Shown: positions 1 through 8,813 of the stretch, one piece after another | Layout of the letters: each line of letters starts with the position of its first letter | Numbering within the stretch: the first letter of the stretch is position 1 | Assembly: GCA_016234655.1 (NCBI GenBank) | Contig: JACRAU010000033.1 | Coordinates: 89,670 to 153,669, forward strand | DNA length: 64,000 nt | Source: Betaproteobacteria bacterium | GTDB taxonomy: Bacteria > Pseudomonadota > Gammaproteobacteria > Burkholderiales > Thiobacillaceae | Reading direction: 5' to 3' | Position numbers and translations under genes: made by a program | The notes under the pieces: generated by a model | Database searches by the model: none | Seen by the model: only the letters and a program-made list of their open reading frames with translations | Told to the model about the DNA's origin: nothing

Positions 1-552
1 CAGATAATAGAACGGCAGGCCACGGCGGATCGCGCGCAACACCGGCTTCACGCCCTCGCGCTTGTCGTACAGCTCGATCGGGCCGAAGCGGGTGCGTGCG
101 TGCTGGATCAGTTTGGCGATGGCCGGGTTCTTGATCCGGGCGTAGATCGACACCGTCGGCGAATGCACGATGGACAGCCGCACGGCGGCAAGGTTGAGGC
201 CGACGAAGTGCGGCGCCAACAAGATCAGCGGTTTGCCGAGATAGGGCGCGACATGCTCGAAGCCCTCGATCCGGGTCAGCGCCTCGACCTCGGCTTGCGC
301 GCCCCACCACGACACGGCCTCTTGCAGCGTGGCGCGAAAGAAGGCGCGGTAGTGGGCCTTGAGCAGCGCGGCGCGTTCGGCCTCGGTCTTGTCGGGAAAG
401 CATAGGCGCAGATTGGTCGCGCCGATGCGGCGCCGGCGGTTGGGCAGATGGTAGAGCAGACCGCCCAATGCAGCGCCAATCCGGCCCAGGGCGCGAGCGC
501 CGAGCAGCTTATACAGCAGCCAGAGTAGGGCCAGGCCGAGGCGGGTGATCAT
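1..552 (-). CDS. Lipid A biosynthesis acyltransferase (LpxL/HtrB family), 3' end cut by window edge
   Basis: The gene runs off the left edge; about 184 N-terminal residues are visible from an ATG at 552. It opens with a hydrophobic membrane anchor, followed by the family-typical NLRLCFP stretch (about residues 48-53) and the acyltransferase block APHFVGLN (residues 113-120). The family adds a secondary acyl chain to Kdo2-lipid IVA at the inner face of the cytoplasmic membrane. The catalytic H-x4-D/E dyad reads H115-x4-N120 here, so the acidic residue appears replaced by Asn. A second, intact paralogue lies immediately upstream on the same strand, so the two probably add different acyl chains. 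The exact family member cannot be decided from a partial sequence. Confidence 0.85.
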   Translation of the reverse strand, partial: MITRLGLALLWLLYKLLGARALGRIGAALGGLLYHLPNRRRRIGATNLRLCFPDKTEAERAALLKAHYRAFFRATLQEAVSWWGAQAEVEALTRIEGFEHVAPYLGKPLILLAPHFVGLNLAAVRLSIVHSPTVSIYARIKNPAIAKLIQHARTRFGPIELYDKREGVKPVLRAIRRGLPFYYL

Positions 553-567
553 GCCGGCGGCCTACCA

Positions 568-648
568 TTTGTAGGGTGCGTTCCACGCACCGTTTTATTG
601 ATGGTGCGTGAAATGTTTATCCTCGCGTAGCGGGGGCACCCTACGGGT
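568..648. repeat. Dispersed palindromic repeat (TAGGGTGCGT type)
   Basis: The gap between the two acyltransferase genes holds an imperfect inverted repeat. The left arm reads GTAGGGTGCGTTCCACGCAC, the middle contains ATGGTGCGTG, and the right end reads GGGGGCACCCTAC. Similar hairpins are widely dispersed in beta- and gammaproteobacterial genomes. It could form a transcript-stabilising hairpin between the two genes. Confidence 0.6.
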
Positions 649-655
649 TGGCCGT

Positions 656-1507
656 TCAAGAGCGCTCTCCCGGTGGCGGCGGCATGAAGTCGGGCCGGTA
701 GCGATAAATGCGGTAGTTCCAGAGATACTGCTCGGGGTGGCGGCGCACCGCCGCCTCGATCTGGCGATTGACCTCGGCCCCGGCCTGCTGTGGATCGGCC
801 GGTAGGCTCAGCGGTTCGATGTGCAAGTGAAAGCCACGGCCGAAGGACAGCCGCTCGGCATAAACCAGCAGGGGCGTGGCGCCGGTCGATTCCAGCAGGC
901 GGTAGGGCAGCAGCGGCATATAGGCCGGCCGGCCGAAGAAGGGCAGCCAGGCGCCGTCGCCCTTGCTGGCGACCTGGTCGGGCAGGATGAACACGAACTC
1001 GTTGCGCTTCAGGGCCTTGAGCATCGCGCGCACACCGCGCGTGCCGGGTTCTACCGTGCTGAGCTTGCCGCGCTGGCGGCCGGCCAGCATCAATGCGTGG
1101 AACCAGTCCTGGCGCGGCCGGCGATAGAGCGCGGTGACCGGAAAATAGGGCGCGAAGTAGAGCCCGGCCAGTTCCTGGCTGCCTAGGTGCGGGCAGAGCA
1201 GCACGACCCCCTTGCCCTTGGCCGCCGCCGCCTCGACGTGCTGCCAGCCGTGGCGCTGCTTGACCAGTTTGAGCGCGCGGTCGAGCGGCCGCAGCCAGAT
1301 CGGCAACAGCTCCAGCACGCCCTTGCCCAACTCGGCGGCGGCCCGTCCGCGCAGGCCGGCCGTGTTGAGCCCGGCCTGGCCCAGGTTGAGCGCCATGTCG
1401 TGGGCCAGCCGGGGCCGCAGCAGCAGGACCAGACGGCCCAGCCCATTGCCCAGGGCATGGGTCAGCGGCAACGGCAGCCAGGCGAACAACCTTAATAACA
1501 CTCGCAT
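656..1507 (-). CDS. Lipid A biosynthesis acyltransferase (LpxL/LpxM family)
   Basis: Encodes 283 residues from the ATG at 1507. The frame stays open up to 1627, but the extra 40 residues do not look like family sequence, whereas MRVLLRLFAWLPLPL is a typical membrane anchor. The catalytic dyad is intact in CPHLGSQEL (His107 and Glu112), and the later DQVASKGDGAWLPFFGRPA block matches the substrate-binding region of the family. The expected role is transfer of an acyl chain from acyl-ACP to the lipid A precursor at the inner membrane. It lies directly upstream of the partial paralogue and probably shares its transcript. No strong Shine-Dalgarno sequence is visible. Confidence 0.9.
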   Translation of the reverse strand: MRVLLRLFAWLPLPLTHALGNGLGRLVLLLRPRLAHDMALNLGQAGLNTAGLRGRAAAELGKGVLELLPIWLRPLDRALKLVKQRHGWQHVEAAAAKGKGVVLLCPHLGSQELAGLYFAPYFPVTALYRRPRQDWFHALMLAGRQRGKLSTVEPGTRGVRAMLKALKRNEFVFILPDQVASKGDGAWLPFFGRPAYMPLLPYRLLESTGATPLLVYAERLSFGRGFHLHIEPLSLPADPQQAGAEVNRQIEAAVRRHPEQYLWNYRIYRYRPDFMPPPPGERS

Positions 1508-1537
1508 GAGGGGATTATTACTTAAGTGCGGGCCGGA

Positions 1538-1566
1538 TTGACCAATAAAGCGGGCAAGGCTAGCAT
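1538..1566 (+). promoter_or_regulatory. Candidate sigma-70 promoter for metK
   Basis: TTGACC at 1538-1543 (5 of 6 to the -35 consensus) and TAGCAT at 1561-1566 (4 of 6 to the -10 consensus) are separated by exactly 17 bp. Transcription would start near 1573 and leave a leader of about 150 nt before metK. Prediction by eye only. Confidence 0.4.
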
Positions 1567-1721
1567 GCGTGGCATGTCTGGTCACAGACATGGCCGCCGA
1601 GTTAATTGCAGCAATGCAGATAGACAAATTGCGGGCGGGATATAAAACCAGCTAAAGCGTCCCGCTCCTATCCCCAGAGGCGGCCACGCCGGTCAGATTG
1701 GGGAAGCAACAGGAGTAATTC

Positions 1722-2915
1722 ATGAGCAAGGACTATTTCTTCACCTCGGAATCGGTGTCCGAAGGCCATCCGGACAAGGTGGCGGACCAGATATCCGATG
1801 CCGTCGTCGATGCCATTCTGGCCCAGGACAAGCATTCCCGCATCGCCGCCGAGACCCTGGTCACCACCGGCCTGGTGATCATGGCCGGCGAGATCACGAC
1901 CAACGCCCAGGTCGACTACGCCCGCGTCGCGCGCGAGACCATCCGCCAGATCGGCTATGCCGACCCCAGCCTGCGCTTCGACGCCGACGGCTGCTCGGTC
2001 CATGTCTGCTACGGCCAGCAGAGCGCCGACATCGCCCAGGGCGTGAATGCCGCCTATGACGACAACCTCGACCAGGGCGCCGGCGACCAGGGCCTGATGT
2101 TCGGCTTCGCCTGCGACGAGACCCCGCAACTGATGCCGATGCCGATCTGGCTGGCCCACCGCCTGGTCGAGCGCCAGGCCATGCTGCGCAAGGACGGCCG
2201 CCTGCCTTGGCTGCGGCCCGACGCCAAGTCGCAGGTCACGCTGAAATACGTCGACGGCAAGCCGCACAGCATCGACACCGTGGTGCTGTCCACCCAGCAC
2301 ACGCCGGAAATGGCCGAAGGCGAGGTCGGCAAGCGGCGGATGAAGCAGGCCGCCATCGACGCCATCATCGAGGACATCATCCAGCCCGTGCTGCCGAAAG
2401 AGCTGATGCAGGGCAAGATCAACTACCTGGTCAACCCGACCGGCTGCTTCGAGATCGGCGGCCCGCACGGCGACGCCGGCCTGACCGGGCGCAAGATCAT
2501 CGTCGACACCTACGGCGGCGCGGCCCCCCACGGCGGCGGAGCGTTTTCAGGAAAAGACCCGTCCAAGGTCGACCGCTCGGCCGCCTATGCCGGCCGCTAT
2601 GTGGCCAAGAACATCGTCGCCGCCGGCCTCGCCAGCAAGTGCCTGGTCCAGGTGTCGTATGCCATCGGCGTGGCCAAACCGACCAGCGTGATGGTCGAGA
2701 CCTACGGCACCGGCAAGGTGCCCGACGAAAAGCTGACCGAGCTGGTGCTGCGCCATTTCGACCTGCGCCCGAAGGGCATCGTCCGCATGCTCGACCTGCT
2801 GCGGCCGATCTACCAGAAGACCGCCGCTTACGGCCACTTCGGCCGGGACGAGCCGGAATTTAGCTGGGAAAACACAGATAAAGCGGCGGCCCTGCGGGCC
2901 GACGCCGGGCTGTAA
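1722..2915 (+). CDS. metK: S-adenosylmethionine synthetase
   Basis: Encodes 397 residues. MetK makes S-adenosylmethionine from methionine and ATP in the cytoplasm. Visible family marks are [11 protein letters not shown] (His16 and Asp18 at the ATP/Mg site), the signature [10 protein letters not shown] near residue 120, the P-loop-like [16 protein letters not shown] near residue 270, and the usual C-terminal [13 protein letters not shown]. The start is supported by AGGAG seven bases upstream. The gene is followed 300 bp later by ahcY, so SAM synthesis and clearance of the by-product SAH lie side by side. The last codons form one arm of a 12-bp perfect inverted repeat. Confidence 0.98.
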   Translation: MSKDYFFTSESVSEGHPDKVADQISDAVVDAILAQDKHSRIAAETLVTTGLVIMAGEITTNAQVDYARVARETIRQIGYADPSLRFDADGCSVHVCYGQQSADIAQGVNAAYDDNLDQGAGDQGLMFGFACDETPQLMPMPIWLAHRLVERQAMLRKDGRLPWLRPDAKSQVTLKYVDGKPHSIDTVVLSTQHTPEMAEGEVGKRRMKQAAIDAIIEDIIQPVLPKELMQGKINYLVNPTGCFEIGGPHGDAGLTGRKIIVDTYGGAAPHGGGAFSGKDPSKVDRSAAYAGRYVAKNIVAAGLASKCLVQVSYAIGVAKPTSVMVETYGTGKVPDEKLTELVLRHFDLRPKGIVRMLDLLRPIYQKTAAYGHFGRDEPEFSWENTDKAAALRADAGL

Positions 2916-2943
2916 GCCCGCGCCAACGGCGTTTATCTGTGTT
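2871..2943. repeat. 12-bp perfect inverted repeat spanning the metK 3' end
   Basis: AACACAGATAAA (2871-2882, inside metK) is the exact reverse complement of TTTATCTGTGTT (2932-2943). The 49 bases between contain smaller GC-rich hairpins. The large stem-loop could terminate or stabilise the metK transcript, although no long T-run follows. Confidence 0.6.
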
Positions 2944-3001
2944 TCGTCGAAGGCTAATATCGGCGCAGCCGATGTTAAGGCGCGAAGCGCCGGCCGAAGA
3001 C
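2941..3001. repeat. Palindromic dispersed repeat, copy A
   Basis: The first 39 bases match a segment at 40342-40380 at 34 of 39 positions (shared core AAGGCTAA-ATCGGCG-AGCCG-TGTTAAG). Both copies continue into a short hairpin whose stem sequence differs but still pairs: GGCGC/GCGCC here, CCCGC/GCGGG in the other copy. The other copy lies inside a permease gene. Confidence 0.65.
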
Positions 3002-3030
3002 AAAACGTGGGATTAGCATTCAGTAACGCG

Positions 3031-3048
3031 CCACTTTGAAGAAAGTGG
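3031..3048. other. Short perfect hairpin upstream of the SAH aptamer
   Basis: CCACTTT pairs with AAAGTGG around a GAAG loop, just 5' of the riboswitch. Its role is unknown. Confidence 0.4.
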
Positions 3049-3057
3049 TTTGTCCTT

Positions 3058-3126
3058 GCTGAGGAGCGCTGCAACCCGCAATGGGCCAGGCTCAGCGAGG
3101 ATGGTCGAGTAGTAACGGCGCTCATT
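3058..3126 (+). ncRNA. SAH (S-adenosylhomocysteine) riboswitch
   Basis: The segment carries the conserved SAH aptamer core. P1 is GAGCGC (3064-3069) pairing with GCGCTC (3118-3123). P2 is CCC (3075-3077) with GGG (3083-3085). CTGAG (3059-3063) can pair with CTCAG (3091-3095) to form the pseudoknot. The conserved GCTGCAAC and GGCCAGGCTC strings are present. Known SAH riboswitches sit upstream of ahcY and raise its expression when SAH accumulates; the position 90 nt before ahcY agrees with this. Start and end are approximate. Confidence 0.92.
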
Positions 3127-3156
3127 CGTGTAACTCGTCGCCGCGAAGCGGCACCT

Positions 3157-3198
3157 CGTCCCCCTCGCCCGCAAGCGGGAGAGGGTAGGGGTGAGGGG
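3157..3198. repeat. REP-like palindrome between the aptamer and the ahcY ribosome binding site
   Basis: CCCCCTCGCCCGCAAGCGGG followed by AGAGGG and GTGAGGGG forms a GC-rich hairpin. The same family occurs at 4631-4672 and 8646-8750. It lies between the riboswitch and the AAGGAG of ahcY. Confidence 0.7.
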
Positions 3199-3215
3199 TA
3201 ACTAAGGAGTTTCAA

Positions 3216-4625
<1,410 letters not shown>

Positions 4626-4630
4626 CCTTG

Positions 4631-4672
4631 CACCCCTCCCCCGCAAGCGGGGGAGGGGTTGGGGGAGAGGGC
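4631..4672. repeat. REP-like palindrome after ahcY
   Basis: CCCCTCCCCCGCAAGCGGGG followed by GAGGGG and GGGGGAGAGGG. Same family as 3157-3198 and 8646-8750. Confidence 0.7.
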
Positions 4673-4701
4673 GACTTATTAAAGTTGCCTTTAATAGACG
4701 G

Positions 4702-4734
4702 GGCCGCTATTAAAAGTTGCGGCCTTTTCTTTTA
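4702..4734 (+). terminator. Intrinsic terminator for ahcY
   Basis: The stem GGCCGC (4702-4707) pairs with GCGGCC (4719-4724) and is followed by a T-rich run TTTTCTTTT. Confidence 0.8.
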
Positions 4735-5086
4735 TTAGCGGCCCGCTTGCCGCGATTTCCATTTTGCCAATCGGTCGAGCCCGGCGTGGGTTACGCCAGG
4801 CGAATAACAAAAAGCTATACAAATCCAAGGTTTCGCGTATCATGCGCGGCAGTTGTGCACTGCAGTTATGGCTTTTCGCCGCGCAAGCGGCGTCTCTGAC
4901 CTAAGGGACTGTACTCACAGCCCCATCAGCCCCAACCCCCCGACGTTGCCTTTCCATCGGCTTCGTGACATCCGGTTGGCGCCGATGTTACGTAGCCGAA
5001 GCGCCCGAACCCCGGGTGCCGCGGCCATTTTGCCTGCTTTCCCGGCAGGACTACGCATTTGCGGTTCGCCGCATGGAAAGGTATTT
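4735..5086 (+). other. Long leader region of the RNA helicase gene
   Basis: About 350 bases with no recognised gene. An open frame extends from 4853 into the helicase, but its residues do not resemble a helicase N-terminus. Small palindromes are present, for example CGCCGCGCAAGCGGCG. Long untranslated leaders are common for cold-inducible DEAD-box helicases, so a structured regulatory leader is plausible. No known riboswitch motif was recognised. Confidence 0.4.
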
Positions 5087-6736
5087 ATGCAATTCTCCGA
5101 ACTCGGTCTTCACGCCAACATCCTGAAGGCCATCGAGGCCACCGGTTACACCGAGGCCACCCAGGTCCAGGCCGAGGCCGTGCCCGCCGCGCTGGCCGGC
5201 GCCGATCTCTTGGTGTCTTCTCAGACTGGCAGCGGCAAGACCGCCGCTTTCTTGTTGCCCAGCTTGCATCGCCTGGTCGAGCCGTCCACCGCGCAGGGCA
5301 ACGGCCCGCGCGTGCTGGTGCTGGCGCCGACCCGCGAGTTGGCGCAGCAGGTGGAAAAGGCCGCCCGCACCTACGGCAACGAGCTGCGTCGCCTGCGCAC
5401 CGCCAGCCTGGTCGGCGGCGCGCCCTACGGCCCGCAGCTCAAGCAGTTGTCGCAGCCGGTCGACGTGGTCGTCGCCACCCCCGGCCGCCTGATGGACCAC
5501 ATGGAGCGCGGCCGTATCGATTTCTCCCGCCTGGAAGTGTTGGTGCTGGACGAGGCCGACCGCATGCTGGACATGGGCTTCATCGACGACATCGAGGCCA
5601 TCGTCGCCAAGACGCCGACGACCCGCCAAACCCTGCTGTTCTCCGCCACGCTGGACGGCGTGGTCGGCAAGTTGGCGCGCCAGCTCACCCGCGACCCGCA
5701 GCGCATCGAGGTCGCGGCGGCCAAGGCCGACAAGCCGCAGATCGAGCAGCGCCTGCACTTCACCGACGACCATGAACACAAGTCGCGCCTGCTCGACCAT
5801 TGGCTGCGCGATGCCGAGATGAACCAGGCCGTGGTGTTCACCGCGACCAAGCGTTCGGCCGAGGAGCTGACCGACAATCTGCGCGACCAGGGCCACTCGG
5901 CCGACGCGTTGCACGGCGACATGCCGCAGAACAAGCGCAATCGCACCATCCAGCGCCTGCGCGAGGGCCGTACCCGGGTGTTGGTGGCGACCGACGTGGC
6001 CGCGCGCGGCATCGACGTGGCCGGCGTAACCCACGTGATCAACTTCGACGCGCCGCGCCAGGCCGAGGACTACGTCCACCGCATCGGCCGTACCGGCCGG
6101 GCCGGACGTAGCGGCATCGCCGTCACCCTGGCGCACCATCGCGAGAAGCACCTGGTGCGCGAGATCGAGCGTTACACCGGCCAGCCGCTGCAAGCCGAGG
6201 TGGTGCCCGGTCTGGAGCCCAAGGCTCGCCCGCCGCGCACCGAGCAGCGTCCGCGCCAAGGTCAGGGTTACGGTGGCCAGGGTTATGGCGGCCAGGGCAA
6301 GCCCTGGGGCGCGCGCAAGGAAGGCGCGGGCGGCGGCAACAACTGGTCCGACCGCCCGGCCCGGCCGCAAGGCGGTTTCAAGAAGGATGGCTATGCCAAG
6401 CCTTACGGCGAGCGGGCCGAAGGCGGCTTCAAGCGCGAGGGCCGTCCCAATGGCGATGCGCAGCCGCGCTCCGACTGGAACAACAAGCCGCGTTCGGAGT
6501 GGCGCGACAAGCCCTACGGCTTGGCGGGCGACGCGCAGCCGCGCTCGTTCGACCGCAATGCCGGCAATGCCCCGCCCAAGCGGGCCGAGCGCGGCGCCGA
6601 TCCGGCCCGGCGCGACGACAGCTGGAAGTCGCCCGCCGAGTTCAGCCGTCCGCGCAAGGCCTATGCCGGCGCCAAGCCGGCGGGTAAACCGACCGCCAGC
6701 AAACCGGCCGCCAAGCGCAGCAACCGCTGGGACTGA
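5087..6736 (+). CDS. rhlE: DEAD-box ATP-dependent RNA helicase (RhlE-like)
   Basis: Encodes 549 residues from the ATG at 5087, preceded by GGAAAGG. Motifs in order are the Q motif (FSELGLHANIL...TQVQ), Walker A SQTGSGKT, PTRELAQQ, TPGRLMDH, the DEAD box VLDEADRMLDMGF, SATLDG, and the C-terminal ATDVAARGID and HRIGRTGRAGR. The last 170 residues or so are a low-complexity basic tail rich in Gly, Arg, Lys and Pro with repeated QGYGGQG, typical of an RNA-binding tail. Such helicases remodel rRNA and mRNA, mainly in ribosome assembly and at low temperature. The rhlE assignment is by overall resemblance; rhlB or dbpA types lack this tail. Confidence 0.93.
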   Translation: MQFSELGLHANILKAIEATGYTEATQVQAEAVPAALAGADLLVSSQTGSGKTAAFLLPSLHRLVEPSTAQGNGPRVLVLAPTRELAQQVEKAARTYGNELRRLRTASLVGGAPYGPQLKQLSQPVDVVVATPGRLMDHMERGRIDFSRLEVLVLDEADRMLDMGFIDDIEAIVAKTPTTRQTLLFSATLDGVVGKLARQLTRDPQRIEVAAAKADKPQIEQRLHFTDDHEHKSRLLDHWLRDAEMNQAVVFTATKRSAEELTDNLRDQGHSADALHGDMPQNKRNRTIQRLREGRTRVLVATDVAARGIDVAGVTHVINFDAPRQAEDYVHRIGRTGRAGRSGIAVTLAHHREKHLVREIERYTGQPLQAEVVPGLEPKARPPRTEQRPRQGQGYGGQGYGGQGKPWGARKEGAGGGNNWSDRPARPQGGFKKDGYAKPYGERAEGGFKREGRPNGDAQPRSDWNNKPRSEWRDKPYGLAGDAQPRSFDRNAGNAPPKRAERGADPARRDDSWKSPAEFSRPRKAYAGAKPAGKPTASKPAAKRSNRWD

Positions 6737-6757
6737 TCGCTCGTTAGCGCAATAAGA

Positions 6758-6785
6758 AACGGCCGCATTTGCGGCCGTTTTTCTT
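6758..6785. terminator. Bidirectional terminator between rhlE and hemE
   Basis: AACGGCCGC pairs with GCGGCCGTT around ATTT, followed by TTTTTCTTT on the plus strand; it lies between two convergent genes. Confidence 0.85.
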
Positions 6786-6797
6786 TGGGCGGTTCAA

Positions 6798-7865
6798 TCA
6801 GCCCTGGTGATACGGCCGGCTCTCGGCATGCACGGTGTCGACCAACACCCGCACGTTGTCCGGCGGGGTGAACTGCGAGATGCCATGGCCCAGGTTGAAC
6901 ACATGGCCGTGGCCGTGGCCGAACGAGGCGAGCACGCGCTTGCTCTCGGCCGCCACCGCCTCCGGCGTGGTAAGCAGGATGGTGGGGTCGAGGTTGCCTT
7001 GCAGCGCGACCCGGTCGCCCACGCGCTTCCTGGCGGCGCCGATATCGATGGTCCAGTCCAGGCCGACCGCGTCGGCGCCGCATTGGGCGATGTCTTCCAG
7101 CCACAGGCCGCCGCCCTTGGTGAACACGATGCGCGGCACCACGCGGCCGTCGTTTTCGCGCTTCAAGGCGGCCATGATCCGCGCCATATAGGGCAGGGAG
7201 AATTCCAGGTAGGCCGCTTGCGACAGCATGCCGCCCCAGGAGTCGAACACCATCACCGCCTGGGCGCCGCATTCGATCTGGGCATTGAGGTAGTCGATCA
7301 CCGCCGTCGTGGTCACGTCGAGGATGTGGTGCAGCAGGTCGGGCCGCGAATACATCAGGGTCTTGAGCTTGGTGTAGCTGTCGCTGCCCTCGCCTTCGAC
7401 CATGTAGCAGGCCAGGGTGAAGGGGCTGCCGGAGAAGCCGATCAGCGGCACCGAGCCGTCGAGCGCGCGGCGAATCTCGCTCACGGCATCCAGGACATAA
7501 CGCAGGTGATCGTGCGGGTCCGGCGCCTTGAGGTCGCGGATCGCCCATTCCTCGCGCAGCGGCCGCTCGAACTTCGGCCCCTCGCCCTCGGCGAAATACA
7601 GGCCCAGGCCCATGGCGTCGGGGATGGTCAGGATGTCGGAGAACAGGATGGCGGCGTCGAGGTCGTAACGGGCCAGGGGCTGCAAAGTGACCTCGGTCGC
7701 CAGCGAAGGCGACTTGCACAGATTGAGAAAGCTGCCGGCCCGCTGGCGGGTCTCGCAGTATTCCGGCAGATAACGGCCGGCCTGGCGCATCAGCCAGACC
7801 GGCGTGTATTCGGTGGGTTGGCGCAGCAGGGCGCGCAGGAAGGTGTCGTTCTTCAAGTGGCTCAT
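6798..7865 (-). CDS. hemE: Uroporphyrinogen decarboxylase
   Basis: Encodes 355 residues. HemE removes four carboxyl groups from uroporphyrinogen III to give coproporphyrinogen III in heme synthesis, in the cytoplasm. Recognisable blocks are [15 protein letters not shown] near residue 22, [17 protein letters not shown] near 70, [16 protein letters not shown] near 142 and the C-terminal GNLDPTILL and [12 protein letters not shown]. The length matches the family. It is divergent from ahpC and convergent with the helicase, so it is probably transcribed alone. Confidence 0.97.
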   Translation of the reverse strand: MSHLKNDTFLRALLRQPTEYTPVWLMRQAGRYLPEYCETRQRAGSFLNLCKSPSLATEVTLQPLARYDLDAAILFSDILTIPDAMGLGLYFAEGEGPKFERPLREEWAIRDLKAPDPHDHLRYVLDAVSEIRRALDGSVPLIGFSGSPFTLACYMVEGEGSDSYTKLKTLMYSRPDLLHHILDVTTTAVIDYLNAQIECGAQAVMVFDSWGGMLSQAAYLEFSLPYMARIMAALKRENDGRVVPRIVFTKGGGLWLEDIAQCGADAVGLDWTIDIGAARKRVGDRVALQGNLDPTILLTTPEAVAAESKRVLASFGHGHGHVFNLGHGISQFTPPDNVRVLVDTVHAESRPYHQG

Positions 7866-7953
7866 GGCGTATCCAGGAAATCAGCCCGCCATTCTACCCC
7901 AGGCCGCCTTGCCCGCCGGCCCCGCCCAGGCCGGCCGGTCATACCATGCACGA

Positions 7954-7995
7954 TCTATATACTGGATCGAGTTAATTATAATTATTCATTGGATC
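7954..7995 (+). promoter_or_regulatory. Candidate ahpC promoter in an AT-rich patch
   Basis: A perfect TATAAT (7977-7982) lies in an AT-rich patch containing the dyad AATTATAATT. The sequence 17 bp upstream is a poor -35 (TCTATA). A good -10 with a poor -35 fits an activator-dependent promoter; OxyR is the usual activator of ahpC, but no full OxyR site could be confirmed by eye. Confidence 0.4.
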
Positions 7996-8069
7996 AATTA
8001 TCGTCGTCTCCCTAAGATTCGTCCCGTCGCTTCACACCGAGCCGACCCACTTAACTTAAGGAGATTCAA

Positions 8070-8636
8070 ATGCAGTCTTTGATCAACACCCAAGTCCAAC
8101 CGTTCAAGGCCCAGGCTTTCCACAACGGCAAGTTCATCGAAGTGACCGAGAAGGACCTGCACGGCAAGTGGTCCGTCCTGATCTTCATGCCGGCCGCCTT
8201 CACCTTCAACTGCCCGACCGAGATCGAGGACGCCGCCGACAACTACGCCGAGTTCCAGAAGGCCGGTGCCGAGGTGTACATCGTCACCACCGACACCCAC
8301 TTCTCGCACAAGGTGTGGCACGAGACCTCGCCGGCCGTGGGCAAGGCCCGGTTCCCCCTGGTCGGCGACCCCACCCATGCCCTGACCAACGCCTTCGGCG
8401 TGCACATCCCGGAAGCCGGCCTGGCCCTGCGCGGCACCTTCGTCATCAACCCCGAAGGCCAGATCAAGACCATGGAAGTGCATGACAACGCCATCGCCCG
8501 CGATGTGAAAGAGACCCTGCGCAAGCTGCAAGCCGCCCAGTACGTGGCCGCCAACCCGAACCAGGTCTGCCCGGCCAAGTGGAAGTCCGGCGAAGCCACC
8601 CTGACCCCGTCGCTGGACCTGGTAGGCAAAATTTAA
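8070..8636 (+). CDS. ahpC: Alkyl hydroperoxide reductase subunit C (typical 2-Cys peroxiredoxin)
   Basis: Encodes 188 residues. AhpC reduces hydrogen peroxide and organic hydroperoxides. The peroxidatic Cys48 lies in FTFNCPTE and the resolving Cys167 in NQVCPAKW, the spacing of enterobacterial AhpC. AAGGAG stands seven bases before the ATG. ahpF follows on the same strand after two REP-like palindromes and supplies electrons to AhpC. A promoter with a perfect -10 lies upstream. Confidence 0.97.
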   Translation: MQSLINTQVQPFKAQAFHNGKFIEVTEKDLHGKWSVLIFMPAAFTFNCPTEIEDAADNYAEFQKAGAEVYIVTTDTHFSHKVWHETSPAVGKARFPLVGDPTHALTNAFGVHIPEAGLALRGTFVINPEGQIKTMEVHDNAIARDVKETLRKLQAAQYVAANPNQVCPAKWKSGEATLTPSLDLVGKI

Positions 8637-8645
8637 GCGATGTTC

Positions 8646-8750
8646 ACCCCTCCCCCGCAAGCGGGGGAGGGGCCGGGGGAGAGGGTATACGGCGGCAATC
8701 CCTCTCCCGGCGCTTCGCGCCACCCTCTCCCGCTTGCGGGAGAGGGGAAC
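8646..8750. repeat. Pair of inverted REP-like palindromes between ahpC and ahpF
   Basis: The first (8646-8685) reads CCCCTCCCCCGCAAGCGGGG and continues GAGGGG. The second (8701-8750) reads inverted, with CACCCTCTCCCGCTTGCGGG and AGAGGGG. The two can also pair with each other. Intra-operon REP pairs often adjust the expression ratio of flanking genes; AhpC is normally needed in excess over AhpF. Confidence 0.75.
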
Positions 8751-8813
8751 CCCGGGTGGCAATACCAAGGCGCCGACGCCTTGGTCTTTCCATCTCTTAC
8801 CCAGGAGAACGAA

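Noticed and set aside
4960..5010. Third copy of the palindrome found after metK
   Set aside because: GCCGATGTTA is shared, but the flanking bases and hairpin do not align, so it is not counted as a copy.
7951..8002. Full OxyR tetramer site before ahpC
   Set aside because: AT-rich dyads are present, but the spaced ATAG/CTAT pattern cannot be traced through four half-sites.
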